A stretch of DNA of 64,000 nt from Nematopogon swammerdamellus (GCA_946902875.1 OX336344.1:22155791-22219790), one strand, 5' to 3'. Positions 54,401-62,485 are shown, counted from the stretch's first letter. Program-made: numbers and translations. The notes: generated from the letters alone by a model not told the origin.

Positions 54401-57400
54401 TAAAAACTTCACCTACTAGATATTAAGTACCTATATTATTTTATAAATAACTGACTATGATTTTTTAAGTAATATATTTCTAAATTATAAACGTGTTTTG
54501 TGATTTTTTGCAAAATTCACATTTTGCAACTTACCAACTCGTACGATTATTAAAAACCAATTAATATTTTAACCTTCATAACTTAGCCACATAGTCTACA
54601 AACTTTCAAAGTTGTGATTTCAGTAACTTCTTAAGAGAGTTGAAACCTGCTAAAATTTACACCTCGAAATTGCGTTAAATATATTTCTTGTAAAAACCGA
54701 CTTTGAAAATAAAATCACTCAAATTTTTAAATAGATGTTTCTTGGTTATTGTTATGAGAAGGTTTGTAAATTTTAATTGCGCTTGGCATGATTGAAGATA
54801 ACGTTTTGAAATTAAAGCAACTTTGCAGATATGGAAACTTCGGGTAATTATTTTTGATTATAAACTCTGAGATACACATACTCTTTATACAGAATGATTG
54901 ATAATTTTCCTTGATATTAAACTAGGATACTATGAGGTGGGGGTCCGAAGCGCACCGAGGGTTCAGTACCAATCACCACACGACACGATATATTTTTTGT
55001 GTTATGTGTTTACCAAAATATAAGTATTTTCTAAAATAACGAAACGCCTAAATAAAAACTACAGCAATGGTTTGACTGTTAGGCAAACCATTGCTTCTTG
55101 TATTTAAAATATAAAAAATACTTTTTTTTTTAGCTTTATTAGGACCACTGAACTTAAAATTGTAAAAAAAAATATTTTTAGAATCCTTACAGTTAGCTCT
55201 TTCAAATTATCATTCACACGATGTGTTTTTTTTAATGATACGCGAGACACTTTGCGCCGTCAGCATGGATTGTTGAGCCGACGACGCCCAAAAGCATTCA
55301 TTTTAGAACGGGAGCTGCGAATGCCGTGCCGGCGTGACAGATGCCTTTTTATGCGTCTCTTAAAAGATCCTAAGTCATACATAGAAGGAAACACATCGGG
55401 AGGAAGTGCATTCCAGAGTTTCGCAGTGCGGAAGATGAAAGAAATACTGGAGCGCTTAGTCCGCACTTTAGGCAGCTCTACAGTATAGGGATGCATTCCC
55501 TGTCTGTTACGCGTGGACCTATGGTGAAATGGTGAAGCCGGAATCGTTTCGAACAGCTCCTCAGAGCATTTACCGTTGAACAGTCGATAGAACACACTTA
55601 GTGACCCTATGTCTCTACGGAGCTGCAAGGGTTCAAGTTTGCAGGAAACTTTAATTTAAACTTTTTTTTATAGATACCAAACCAACCCCCCATATTAATA
55701 ATCTAAATTATTTTTTTCTAGCTCATGAGCGATATGTGTGCTCGTCATCAAGATCTATCATTCGGCCAAATTTCCACTTCTCACTTAGTTTTCGAGAAAA
55801 ACCTCTGACAGACGGACAGACACGGGAGTTGACGGGAGTGATAAGTTGAAAGCGACACCCTTTGTCTTCTAACTTAACAGATTTTTAGGTTTCCGCACCC
55901 CGTACGGAAGTCTATTACTAAGTCTGTCTGTCTGTCTGTTCCTCCGGCCGTTCGTCCGATGACTGTATCTTTGGAACCGTCATTTTGGCGGATACAACAA
56001 GAAATATTAAAAACATGAAAAACATGAAAAAGGAAAATGAAGGGGGTCCCCATACAAGAAATAAAGTTTTTTTTTTCAAAGTGTTTTCTGTGGTATGGTA
56101 ACCTCGGTGCGCGAGTCCGTCTCGCACTTGGCCGGTTTTTCTATAGTGATTCAGGACCATTGGCTGGCCCATACAGAATATTAAAGGACGACTGGTCCTT
56201 GGAGAGCAGCCTAGGCTCGTTGGGATCAGAAAAGTTAATTTGAATTTTCTTCTACGGTGATAATTTTTTCATTGTATAAATTTTAAAACAGGAAAATTTA
56301 ACATAATCTCTGTTTCTGTTGTCGGCAGGTACGGGAAGCGCTCCGATGCTTTCTCGAGCTGGATCAAGAACTCCGGAGACGTAAGTGAGAGCAATATTTA
56401 GCGTTGTAAAAGTGAATGAAACTTTGGAACTGACCTATATTTAAATTATAAATCCACGTAATTAATCTGCGCACGATATACAGACAAAATATATGAACGA
56501 ATTTTTGCAAGGTGATCGAGTAAAATTATCATATTTAAATTATTATTTCAATTTTTTTTCTCGTTCGATAAATCATACATATATAAGTACGTACCATGTT
56601 ACAATAAATAAAAAAAAAATAGAAAGAAAATTGAAAAAGAATAACGCAACATTTTTTTTATTTTGAATCTCAATGCTTTTTTTTATGGAAACTCAATGCT
56701 TTTTTTTATGTCAGCCCATAACACCGGCTTAACTAGGTGCCATGTCAGTGCTTCCTTTCATTTCATGTCGGCTACACTGAACTGGACGGAAAACATGAAC
56801 TATTTATATAGCCGTTTCGACCGACGTTTCATTCAGTGCGGTGGTACCAACCCGACCGGGATGAACCCTATCACCTAGTAAGCTAAGAAGGGAAGGGACC
56901 TACAGTTTAACGTGGAATCCGAATCACGGTCAGCCTCCAACGATCAAGCGGTCACCCATCAAAGTACTGACCGCCCTCAGGGTTGCTTAACAACAGTCGA
57001 CCGACCGCACCACTGAGCTACCGAGGCTGCCAAGGTAGGTTGGAACTCGACAATTTATACTAGAGGCACTGCGGGCACTGTTTGTTGTGTGTCGAAAAAA
57101 TATATCTTATTAACATTTTTCAAAATATTTTTTCCCCGCCCTCGTTAACTGTATCATTCGAAATTAAATCTTTTGATAAAATAATGAGATTAAATAATCT
57201 TACTAATAAGCGAGATTGAGCATCATCAAAGGCATTTTCCGAGTAATACCTGTCTAATTGTCGACACTGTTGACTTTGTCCTTAACAAAGTCTGTTAATT
57301 TTCCAAAAAAAAAAAATAATAATAAATAAAAGTACGGGACCAATTTCTCTATGAAATCTAAAATGTCAGCTCTATTATAAAATATTGTTTACCTAATTAA

Positions 57401-60400
57401 GGCCCTGTCAACCCGTATTCACTCGTACTCCTCTTTCAAGGCGCGCCGCTTTCGCTGGTTGGAGTAGGCAATCAATCAAACATTAGGTTTTTATTTTTTT
57501 ATTCCAAAACTACGGATCGAAACAAAAAAGTGAAAAGCTACTGATTTAGATATATATTCAACAAATAAAATAGTTTTTTTCCAAAGCCTTGATTTGGTCA
57601 TGTTGCCTTAAATACGTTTTTATAACTAAATTCAGAGGCATGTTCATGATTTTTTTCTATCGAGCGAAGTTAATCAAATCGTGTTTTCAAAAAGCTATCG
57701 ATCTGCACTAATAAATGAAGTACATATTACATATATTAAAACTGAATCTGTCAGGTGAGTAATAAAGGTGGTAAACTTCTTGAAATTCGAGTCAGACGCA
57801 GCCTCACGTCCTGCTAAGCTACCTACACTACAGTCAGCGTGTACGCGTCCATTGCTTGACATACGCCTCCAAGTTTCCTCCAGTTCTTCCCTTGCCCCTT
57901 ACTAGGTGGTAGGCTCAAATTGTGGCCGACTAGGTTGGTACCGCCGCCGTACTGGATGTAAGATGGCCGCATTGTTGTGTTCTCCTGTAGTCCAGTATAG
58001 CCAGCAATCTAGAGGAAGGCTCCGGCATGGCACCTATGCCTTCTCGGAGGTGATATTGGCTGGTTGGAGCATGTGCATTTGGCCCCTCTAAGACTCAGTG
58101 TCAGCTGTCCATACCGGATTAAATAAAATAAAACATTTAAAGTGCATGTCAGATGGATCAACCAGTGAGCTAATATGGCTGACTGAACGAACAGTTCCTT
58201 GATGTAAAAGGCTCAGTTCACCGCCCTACATGAAAAGTTGTATACGACACCTAGAAAAAAGATAATAAGGGTCGGTAATACCCTTTTTGGTACTGATCTT
58301 TAAAAAATCTTTATATAAAAAGTGATAATAATAGCAAGATCAACTGCATATTTTTACAACCACGAGATTTCAGCTACAACAATTTTGATTACTTATATTT
58401 TTTTTAGTTATAGTTTTTATATTTTCAAAGATTTTCTGCGGCAAGGTGGACTGACAAGAGCGCCCCGTGATGCAATGAAAATGCATGGAACTCAAATGTT
58501 ATTTTCATCTATTTTGAACGCTGAAATCATTGAGATTATTGTGAAATTTTCGGTTTGAGTTCCATCGAATAATATATAAGAAAAAAAATATTGCATGTAT
58601 GTATATCGCTTATTCCATGGGGAATGCTCGGAGGAGCTATTTAACGCGATCCCGCCGTCCTCTTTCCACCTCCGCACAACGCGCACTGGGCAGGGATTGC
58701 ATTTCTATACCCTGGACTTACAACAGATGCGTACCAATCGTTCTGCAGATCTTTACTCCACAGAACTGGTAAACTCTGGAACGCTCTCCCTGCCCACATA
58801 TTTCCCCCCAAGTATAGTGTCGGGTCCTTCAAGAGAGGCATGAATAGGCACCTGTCAGGCCGGCATGGCATTCGCAGCCCCCGCGTACAACCCAATGTCC
58901 ATGGACACCTTAGTTAGACAACTTATATCGGTGGCTCGGCGCCACATGTCGCGCTAAATATAGAAAAACATCCTTAGTTTCAATAGTTTCATTAGTTTCA
59001 TTCATGTCATTCGTTTCGTTCGTTTCATTAGTTTCACTAGTTACATTCGTTTCATTAGTTTCATTCCTTTCATTAGTTTCATTCGTTTCATTAGTTTCAT
59101 TAGTTTCATTATTTTCACTAGTTTCATTAGTTTCATTTCTTTCATTAGTTTCATTCGTTTCATTAGTTTCATTCGTTTCATTAGTTTCATTAGTTTCATT
59201 TCTTTCATTAGTTTCATTCGTTTCATTAATTTCATTCGTTTCATTAGTTTCATTAGTTTCATTTCTTTCATTAGTTTCATTCGTTTCACTTCTTTCATTA
59301 GTTTCATTCAATTCTTTCATTTCATTTCATTATATTTCAAAGAGCGCTCTTGAGGTGACCCACCTTACCGCAAAAAAATTGAGAAAACTAAAAAACTGTC
59401 AATAAAAATTTATAATAACCATTTTTGTAGCTTAATAGCTAAGGAATCGCGTTGTGACAATATTACGCGATTGATCTGCGACACCTGTATAGAAAAACCA
59501 TTCGAAACGTTATTATATCAATCTAAAAAACGCCCATCACTGAATTTGAATACAGGCCTACCCACGAACATATTTTCTTGCATACCCGCGTATCTCATAT
59601 CGACACTACAAAGTCGCCCGTGCCGATATTAAAATTGAATATGCAATGGGGCAATATCTAAAGGGATATGGCTATCTCGGGTTCTTGCCGAGATAGCCAT
59701 CGAATTGCTATTGGCTTGACGGACGCTAAGCTCGAAGATTGACGTGGGATCCGCGATCGTATTCTGCAACTTTGTGCGATATCAACGCGTAAGTATGACG
59801 TTAATTAAAATAGTGTCCGCGTTGGGCGGTTTTATCGAGATTTGTAGTGATTTTTAACTTTTAACCGACTCTGTGAAGCAAAAAGGAGGATAATGTTTTT
59901 TAGGGTCTGGTACGGGACCCTATTACTAAGCCTACGCCGCCGTCTGTCTGTCCGTCTATCTGTCCGAGGGCTGTATCTCTTGAACCGTAATAGGTAGCCC
60001 GTTGAAATTTTCACAGAATATGTGTTATTATGGCCGATGTAACGACAAATAATAAAAATAAGAAAAAGTAAAAAAAATCACGGGGGTTCCCATAGAAGAA
60101 ACCAAAAAGTGTATGCGCGCGCGCCACATACCGAATAGAGTGTGAAGCATTTTAACTAATATATAACATTTAATTAATATGAAGCATTTCATAATACGCC
60201 ATAGATGGCGTGAGTGGCGCTAACCATGACATGGCGATACGGAACCCTCGGTACGCGAGTTCGACTCGCACTTGGCCGGTTTTTTTTTATTTAACATGAC
60301 ACGGTTGGCTACGTCACCTACTACACCCACGATGTCAGCCCATAACGCCGTTTGGTGAAATAGGTGCCGTGTCAGTGCTTTCCTTTGGTCGCGGCGGCCA

Positions 60401-62485
60401 CACTGAACTGGATAGAAAAAAAACGAATTAGTTACATATAGCCGCTATATTAGTTCGTCATTGCCGTCCAATTCAGTGTAGTTGTCATAGAATAGAATGG
60501 AATAGAATGGAATAGAATAGAAAATATACTTTAATGCTTTCATATATTAATTTGACAAAAGGTGGACCTAATACCTAAGAAAATTTCTGCCAGTGAAACT
60601 GTATTTTTTTTATAATCATAAATATAAAAATAGGGTAGCAACAAAGTAGTGAAGAATGAAACAAACTTAATACTAATGAAAGTTTATTAATAAACGGTAT
60701 GACTAAAAAAAAATAATAAATGGAAGCACTGACATGGCACTTAGTTCACCAAGGTGTGATTGGCTGACACCACAGGTAGTAGGTGATGTCGGCAACCATG
60801 CCAGTTCCCATAAATAAAGGAGCATCGATTGAGCCGTTTTTGAGTTAAAAGCAAATAGACAGACAGACCTCGGGCCTTATCTAGAAATAGAGGAGGTGGT
60901 TTATTTCTATCACATAAAAAATAAAAATAATATAAAAACAATTCTTCATTTTATACGTCACGTTAGGGTCTCAGTAAAAAAATACTTTATAGGATGAGGC
61001 GCGCGAGGCCTTCACATTTATTTTCAAGTGTCGACGTGTATGTACGTAAAAGGTTGGAGATTTACGTAAAGTCGTTAAATACGTCATATTTTGGAGGATA
61101 ATAAGGTTTTGTGATTTTACATTTATTAAAATGGCAAAGAATACTTTGTCAATACTAATAATAAATCTGAAGGGATGGCCATGGAGTAAGTTACTTTGTT
61201 TTATTGAGATATTGCGTTTGTAGGCTCTATATATGATACTAAAACTAAATTGACGATTTTTATAAATATTTTTTGTATGTCTGTATGTTCCTCCATAACT
61301 CTTAAACCGATCATCCGAATTCGATGAAACTTAGTAGTTAGTACCAACAAGCACATTTAGCTAATGAAATTCGTTTTCGGTTATGCTAAGATGTGGCTCT
61401 CATACAAACCGAATTGATCCGCACGCTGAAATAAAGGTACGGTAACGGGCTTACTTACTTTCTTCTTATTTAAATACGAATTTCACGCGAGCGAAGCCGC
61501 GGGCAAAAGCTATTTTAAATAAAATACCTACTTAAAAATAATTAAATCTACACCTAAAAATACTAAATTAACTATAAAAATAAATTTAGGTAACTCTATA
61601 TAACAATAATTGTCCATAGGGACGATTATTGATACAAGAAACAAATAATTAAATTTAATAGCCAGTTATTGTGAGCGAAATTACTTTCATCCTTTTAAAT
61701 ATGTACTACCTGAGAATGTAAATGACACAATTTTAGAGAGAGTTTAATATTGTGACGAATTCTCACAAATTAATTCCAGAGGCATTTATTAAATTGGAAA
61801 TGTAGATTACAAATAATTTCGCCCCTCCAGATCCTGTAAGACGGCTATCGCCAGGGCTAAATTTGAACACATCGGCAGAATCGGCGATAGACTGAACCGT
61901 CATCCAACTGGGAGCCGCGAGTTCTGGTCTCTCGCCAATTGGTGACTCTGTACTCACAAAGGACCTTCAAACTCTAAAGCACAGACGTATCGTTGGGTCA
62001 TTGAGCCTATTTTATCGGTACTACTATGGCCGCTGCTCTGACGAACTTGCTTCCCTTATCCATCCTCGTCCTGTTCGCCTTCGCCAAACCCACCATACTC
62101 TCGCGGAACACCCTTTTGTAGTCGACAGAAGAGTTCTTCGAACTGCACGATTCTCTAAATCGTTTTTGTGCCGCACTGCAAAGGTGTAGAACGGGTTCCC
62201 GGGGAATATCTTTCCCTGCTCCTACAATCCACGGATCTTTAAATCGCGGGTTAATAGCCTTTCCCCAGTGACATTAGTCCACCTCCAAGCCGGACTGGCA
62301 CGTCCTCGGCGGTGAAATTGGCTGCGCCTGTGAATGGGCTGACATCACGGATGTTGTAGGTGATGTAGCCAACCGTATCAGTTTCCATAAAAAAAAGGTT
62401 ACACCCGAACTGATGAAAATATATTTTGTTCCAGAACATCCCGGACGACGCGCCCTCCTGGCTGACGTACTCCCGAAGAAGATGA
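38920..62485 (+). CDS. NPF: Neuropeptide F precursor gene (all coding exons)
   Basis: Secreted, amidated NPY-family neuropeptide precursor. NPF acts through a G-protein-coupled receptor on feeding, growth and reproduction in insects. The coding exons I support are 38920-39065, 51966-52073 (optional), 53556-53669 (optional), 56329-56380 and 62435-62485. All have GT..AG borders, and all junctions before 56329 are phase 2. The minimal message encodes 82 residues: signal peptide, a core ending RPR+Y, G (amide donor), KR (cleavage) and a C-terminal tail ending in RRR. Adding the first, second or both optional exons gives 118, 120 or 156 residues. In lepidopterans one extra exon distinguishes NPF1b from NPF1a; here there are two. 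The introns are full of transposons, which explains the 23.5-kb span. Assignment to NPF1 is by memory of the RPRY/F-GKR pattern. Confidence 0.88.
39083..39658 (+). repeat. 28-bp minisatellite just after the exon 1 donor
   Basis: About 20 copies of a 28-bp unit ACTTGCCAACTGACAAGCTT + ACCAATTG, beginning 17 bases inside intron 1. Each unit carries a CAATTG palindrome and most carry AAGCTT. Frames through it are repeat translations. Confidence 0.95.
39659..39987. other. Intronic, nothing recognised
   Basis: Unassigned AT-rich intron sequence. Confidence 0.3.
39988..40372 (+). mobile_element. SINE-A, full length
   Basis: CCAGCCTCGACAGCTCAGCG, GCAACGCTGGGCGCGGTCAG, CTTGGATGGGTGACCG and GGTTCGGATACCACG (B box), with the body ending TTCCATAAAAAACAA. 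A GATCGATCGATCG oddity at 40258 replaces the usual GCCGGCACGACC. Confidence 0.85.
40528..40625 (-). mobile_element. SINE-A fragment, reverse
   Basis: TTACGTGTAATACGAACCAC and GGTCAGCCTCCAACAACGGT. Confidence 0.5.
40626..41078. other. Intronic, nothing recognised
   Basis: No gene or clear repeat. Confidence 0.3.
41079..41470 (+). mobile_element. SINE-A, full length, young subfamily
   Basis: Head nearly identical to 19217 (GATAGCTCAGTGGTGCAGAC, GCAACGCTGGGTGCGGTCAG, GGTTCGGATTCCTCG), with a complete body and an A-rich end. Confidence 0.85.
41471..42383. other. Intronic, nothing recognised
   Basis: Frames at 41805-42051 (-) are short and unrecognised. Confidence 0.3.
42385..42810 (+). mobile_element. 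Family C, full length
   Basis: AGGGTTCCGTATC at 42385 and GATACGGAACCCT at 42763 are exact inverted repeats. CTGTC/CCGTC tract at 42430-42495; tail CTCGCACTTGGCCGGTTAT. Confidence 0.85.
42811..43199. other. Intronic, nothing recognised
   Basis: Unassigned. Confidence 0.3.
43200..43525 (-). mobile_element. LINE 3' coding end, reverse
   Basis: The reverse strand encodes MRTNRFSRSFLYRTGKLWNA and IFPPKYSLGSFNRGVNWHL. Upstream, in another frame, SMGSARRSCLMRSRHPLSIS shows a frameshift. The tail matches 58603-58965. Confidence 0.75.
43627..43982 (-). mobile_element. SINE-A, full length, reverse
   Basis: From CATCACCTACAACATCCGGG back to CACTGAACTACCGAGGCTG, with the complements of the 5S-like and B-box blocks. 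Confidence 0.85.
44225..44545 (+). repeat. Repeat Q, copy 2
   Basis: Shares AGTCTTTGTAGTCAGAACTC, GATGTTATTATGTGGATG, TTTCTTGCCGTTTCTTCTTC and CAGTCTTACTGCCTTACGAA with 18863-19165. Confidence 0.6.
44846..45250 (-). mobile_element. SINE-J, near full length, reverse
   Basis: The reverse strand starts GTGGCCGAGTGGTTTCGGCA (A box), then CTTCTCATGCGAGAGG and GGTTCAAATCCGG (B box). It continues through the core shared with SINE-A (TGTAGGTCCCTTCCCTTGCC, TTACTAGGTGGTAGG, GGTTGGTACCACCGTACTGG) to CATTACATAAAAAAATGCGC. Confidence 0.8.
45251..45550. other. Intronic, nothing recognised
   Basis: CATAGACATAGACATAGACA microsatellite near 45495. Confidence 0.35.
45551..45640 (+). mobile_element. Solitary end of the 4900 foldback family
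   Basis: TATTATCAGCGATAGGAAAA, CATATTTACCTAAATTTGAG and GGGAAGACAC parallel the left end at 4905-4985. Confidence 0.55.
45645..45945 (-). mobile_element. LINE 3' coding end with AATAAA
   Basis: The reverse strand encodes WVKGQIQKAALLDTARIVRR and FLSLGPDHR, then a stop: the final residues of a non-LTR ORF. A short 3' UTR follows, containing TAATAAAGATGTGACAAG. Confidence 0.6.
47503..47700 (+). repeat. Three tandem family C-like units
   Basis: GTAGGGTTCCGTAACACGTT with CTGTCCATTCTACTAAGTTC, repeated at 47503, 47560 and 47648. The reverse-strand frame here is repeat translation. Confidence 0.65.
47695..48041 (-). mobile_element. SINE-A, full length, reverse
   Basis: CATCACCTACAACGTCCGTG to GAGCTATCGAAGCTGACG; young-subfamily head (compare 41079). 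Confidence 0.85.
48172..48530. repeat. Near-perfect palindrome, ~140-bp arms
   Basis: AACGAACCCTAGAGTTGAAG mirrors CTTCAACTCTAGGGTTCGTT after allowing one mismatch. CCGCCTTCAAAAATATATGA mirrors TCATATATTTTTGAAGGCGG. AACCGACTTCC mirrors GGAAGTCGGTT. The loop is about 80 bases. Confidence 0.85.
49075..49345 (+). repeat. Repeat K, copy 2
   Basis: TGTGTGTGTAGGTGTGC, TGTCTGTCTGTGGCATCA, GATGGACCGATTTGGATGTG and AGCTTGAAATAAAAGTTAAA; matches 12025-12320. Confidence 0.65.
49366..49654 (-). mobile_element. Family D repeat, reverse copy
   Basis: GTATGTATGTATGTTCCTCT, TAACTCTTAAACTGATCATC, ACCGAATTGTTCCGCGCGCC and GCGAGCGAAGCCGCGGGC. Confidence 0.75.
49857..51153 (-). mobile_element. mariner element, 1297 bp, inactive
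   Basis: TA flanks both ends (49855-49856, 51154-51155). The ends CGAGGGTGGACC and GGATCTACCTCG are imperfect inverted repeats. The length is typical for mariner. The transposase lies on the reverse strand (next entry). Confidence 0.85.
50010..50980 (-). pseudogene. mariner transposase, frameshifted, catalytic D lost
   Basis: The reverse strand starts near 50980-50970 with MEKIEHRALMKYLHKKGMS and continues through the HTH region (SYSSVKKWVAEFKRG, DDPRSGRLSTST) and the second HTH (LTINNIAEITGISYGRVQTI). The catalytic block then reads VTMNESWVHQHTPES where the family has T-M-D-E: an AAT codon replaces the first metal-binding Asp. A frameshift between FVDYV and LPKGETINSKYY (near 50330) leads to KRPGLLPKKVLFHQDNA, which keeps the second Asp. 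The C-terminal third is degenerate, with stops. A further break lies near 50555. It cannot be active. It sits in NPF intron 1, antisense to the gene. Confidence 0.88.
51289..51674. mobile_element. 386-bp hAT MITE full of CCGAAAG motifs
   Basis: Target GTCGTACG is duplicated at 51281-51288 and 51675-51682. The ends TAGTGTCCGACCGAA and TTCGGTCGGACACTA are perfect inverted repeats. Arms carry many CGAAAGCCGAAAG units in both senses. Confidence 0.9.
51713..51958 (+). repeat. Tandem repeat next to the NPF cassette exon
   Basis: Four copies of a 54-63-bp unit: ATATCGATATATCACACTGA, CTAACC.CGAGAGTATT and AATGAA.GAGTTGATT, varying by 6-bp ATATCG blocks. A fifth partial unit supplies the 3' splice site (ATATCGATATCGGCAG) of exon 51966. 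Each unit carries CTGACTAAC, an excellent branch-point match. Confidence 0.85.
51966..52073 (+). CDS. NPF: NPF cassette exon 2a
   Basis: 108 bases, phase 2 at both ends, so it can be included or skipped without changing frame. After completing the split Arg it reads VGRRGEVPRMDPEVMRN, then TLQLLQLRTITDLYKSRPR. GRR right after RPR-V supplies an amide donor and a dibasic site. A new peptide starts at G-E-V-P and ends KSRPR + Y from the common exon: 33 residues, close to the 36 usual for NPF, with an early Pro and an amphipathic L-x-L-L-x-L helix. Acceptor ATATCGGCAG/G, donor AAG/GTAGGC (moderate). Paralogous to exon 2b. Alternative: a decayed exon, but the open frame, phase and RPR end argue for function. 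Confidence 0.82.
52109..52500 (+). mobile_element. Family C, full length
   Basis: AGGGTTCCGTATC at 52109 and GATACGGAACCCT at 52462. It begins only 36 bases after cassette exon 2a. The usual GGCCGG tail is cut to CACTTG. Confidence 0.8.
52523..52836 (-). mobile_element. Family B repeat, reverse, near full length
   Basis: CCACACGCCGTATCCCGAGA, GTTGTGCCGCAAG, AAATTACAGCACAACACCG and TGCACGGGGAGAGATGCAGT to ACCGGCCCCACACGGTA. Confidence 0.75.
52837..53555. other. Intron between cassettes; family C 3' scrap
   Basis: 53133-53182 (GGTACGGAACCCTCGGTGCG, CGCGCACTTGGCGG) is a family C 3' end. The rest is unassigned AT-rich sequence. Confidence 0.4.
53556..53669 (+). CDS. NPF: NPF cassette exon 2b
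   Basis: 114 bases, phase 2 at both ends. After completing the split Arg it reads IDRRGVPEDTRADSE, then RFENALRLLQL, then STIDRYLLQRPR. RR at residues 3-4 gives a dibasic site (no Gly before it, so the upstream peptide would end non-amidated in RPR-I-D). The released peptide G-V-P to RPR + Y is 35 residues. It is the best match to canonical NPF here: A-L-x-L-L-x-L then I-D-x-Y before RPR-Y. Acceptor ATATCGACAG/G, donor GAG/GTACGA (weak). It shares the I/V-x-R-R-G start, the LLQL helix, the T-I motif and the 3' splice-site sequence with exon 2a, so the two arose by duplication. A reverse-strand frame overlapping it is chance. Confidence 0.82.
53670..55254. other. Intron, nothing recognised
   Basis: AT-rich. 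54946-54975 (GCGCACCGAGGGTTCAGTAC) is a scrap of reverse family C. No further RPR-ending cassette exon was found here by eye. Confidence 0.4.
55255..55640 (-). mobile_element. LINE 3' coding end, reverse
   Basis: The reverse strand encodes LQLRRDIGSLSVFYRLFNGK, CSEELFETIPASPFHHRSTR, SSISFIFRTAKLWNALPPDV and MYDLGSFKRRIKRHL in one open frame of about 120 codons: the C-terminus of a non-LTR ORF, better preserved than its relatives. Confidence 0.75.
55886..56140 (+). mobile_element. Family C, shortened
   Basis: AGGTTTCCGCACCCCGTACG start, CTGTCTGTCTGTCTG, and GGTAACCTCGGTGCGCGAGT with CTCGCACTTGGCCGG end. Confidence 0.7.
56329..56380 (+). CDS. NPF: NPF common exon: Y-GKR amidation and cleavage site
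   Basis: 52 bases. The first G completes Arg, then YGKRSDAFSSWIKNSGD. It supplies the last residue (Tyr) of whichever RPR core precedes it, Gly as amide donor and KR for convertase cleavage. The rest starts the C-terminal flanking peptide. Acceptor GTTGTCGGCAG/G after a T-rich tract (strong); donor GAC/GTAAGT (strong); phase 2 in, phase 0 out. It is required in every isoform. Confidence 0.9.
56381..56710. other. Intron, nothing recognised
   Basis: AT-rich; small duplicate TCAATGCTTTTTTTTATG at 56671 and 56692. Confidence 0.35.
56711..57032 (-). mobile_element. SINE-A, reverse, with head
   Basis: GTCAGCCCATAACACCGGCT to CACTGAGCTACCGAGGCTG; the far tail is missing. Confidence 0.8.
57033..57519. 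other. Intron, nothing recognised
   Basis: Unassigned; an A-rich run near 57306. Confidence 0.3.
57520..57870 (-). repeat. Dispersed repeat P, copy 2
   Basis: Reverse of 16600-17005 without the nested LINE tail: AAGCCTTGATTTGGTCATGT, AATTCAGAGGCATGTTCATG, CGTGTTTTCAAAAAGCTATC and AATTCGAGTCAGACGCAG. Confidence 0.7.
57895..58130 (+). mobile_element. SINE-J body, forward
   Basis: CCCCTTACTAGGTGGTAGGC, TTGGTACCGCCGCCGTACTG, CCAGTATAGCCAGCAATCTA and GGTGATATTGGCTGGTTGGA. It lacks the head. Confidence 0.7.
58131..58602. other. Intron, nothing recognised
   Basis: Unassigned. Confidence 0.3.
58603..58965 (+). mobile_element. LINE 3' coding end plus 3' UTR
   Basis: TCGCTTATTCCATGGGGAAT, CGTTCTGCAGATCTTTACTC and CCACATATTTCCCCCCAAGT (as at 556), then GTCCATGGACACCTTAGTTA and GGCGCCACATGTCGCGCTAA, the 3' tail also seen at 16695. 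Confidence 0.75.
58975..59335 (+). repeat. 9-bp minisatellite (TTTCATTAG)n
   Basis: About 38 copies of TTTCATTAG / TTTCATTCG directly after a LINE tail. Frames encode V-S-L/V-S-F or N-E-T triplets and are repeat translation. Confidence 0.9.
59336..59901. other. Intron; 13-bp perfect hairpin at 59668-59700
   Basis: ATGGCTATCTCGG, loop GTTCTTG, CCGAGATAGCCAT. Otherwise unassigned. Confidence 0.5.
59902..60290 (+). mobile_element. Family C, near full length
   Basis: AGGGTCTGGTACGGGACCC start (partly deleted), GATACGGAACCCTCGGTACG near the end, and CTCGCACTTGGCCGGTTTTT. Confidence 0.8.
60298..60488 (-). mobile_element. SINE-A tail, reverse, diverged
   Basis: ACACGGTTGGCTACGTCACC, GATGTCAGCCCATAACGCC and CACACTGAACTGGATAG. 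A stray GTCCAATTCAGTGTAG at 60465 is in the other sense. Confidence 0.6.
60720..60825 (+). mobile_element. SINE-A 3' portion, diverged
   Basis: GGAAGCACTGACATGGCACT to CAGTTCCCATAAATAAA. Confidence 0.65.
60826..61147. other. Intron, nothing recognised
   Basis: Unassigned AT-rich sequence. Confidence 0.3.
61148..61512 (-). mobile_element. Family D repeat, reverse copy
   Basis: AATACTAATAATAAATCTGA, GGAGTAAGTTACTTTGTTTT, CTCTTAAACCGATCATCCG and CACGCGAGCGAAGCCGCGGG. Confidence 0.75.
61800..62335 (+). mobile_element. LINE with RT domain deleted
   Basis: CKTAIARAKFEHIGRIGDRL and HPTGSREFWSLA (the linker between endonuclease and RT in non-LTR ORFs) run within about 100 bases into LFYRYYYGRCSDELASLIHP, FVVDRRVLRTARFSKSFLCR and TAKV (the C-terminus). 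The whole RT is missing. The 3' UTR matches 37105-37310. Confidence 0.7.
62336..62398 (+). mobile_element. SINE-A tail scrap
   Basis: GGGCTGACATCACGGATGTT to TTCCATAAAAAAAA, 36 bases before the last NPF exon. Confidence 0.75.
62435..62485 (+). CDS. NPF: NPF last exon: C-terminal flanking peptide and stop
   Basis: Acceptor TATTTTGTTCCAG/A has a good T-rich tract. It reads NIPDDAPSWLTYSRRR then TGA (62483-62485). Together with SDAFSSWIKNSGD of the previous exon it forms an acidic-then-basic tail with two S-W dipeptides, released after KR cleavage; its function is unknown. It enters in phase 0, consistent with the previous donor. Confidence 0.88.
   Translation, partial: NIPDDAPSWLTYSRRR

Noticed and set aside
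54946..54975. Third NPF cassette ending ...CACCGAGGGT
   Set aside because: GCGCACCGAGGGTTC is the family C tail in reverse; no helix-coding frame precedes it.
58910..59405. Long frames (N-E-T repeats on -, V-S-L/F repeats on +)
   Set aside because: Products of a 9-bp minisatellite open on both strands.
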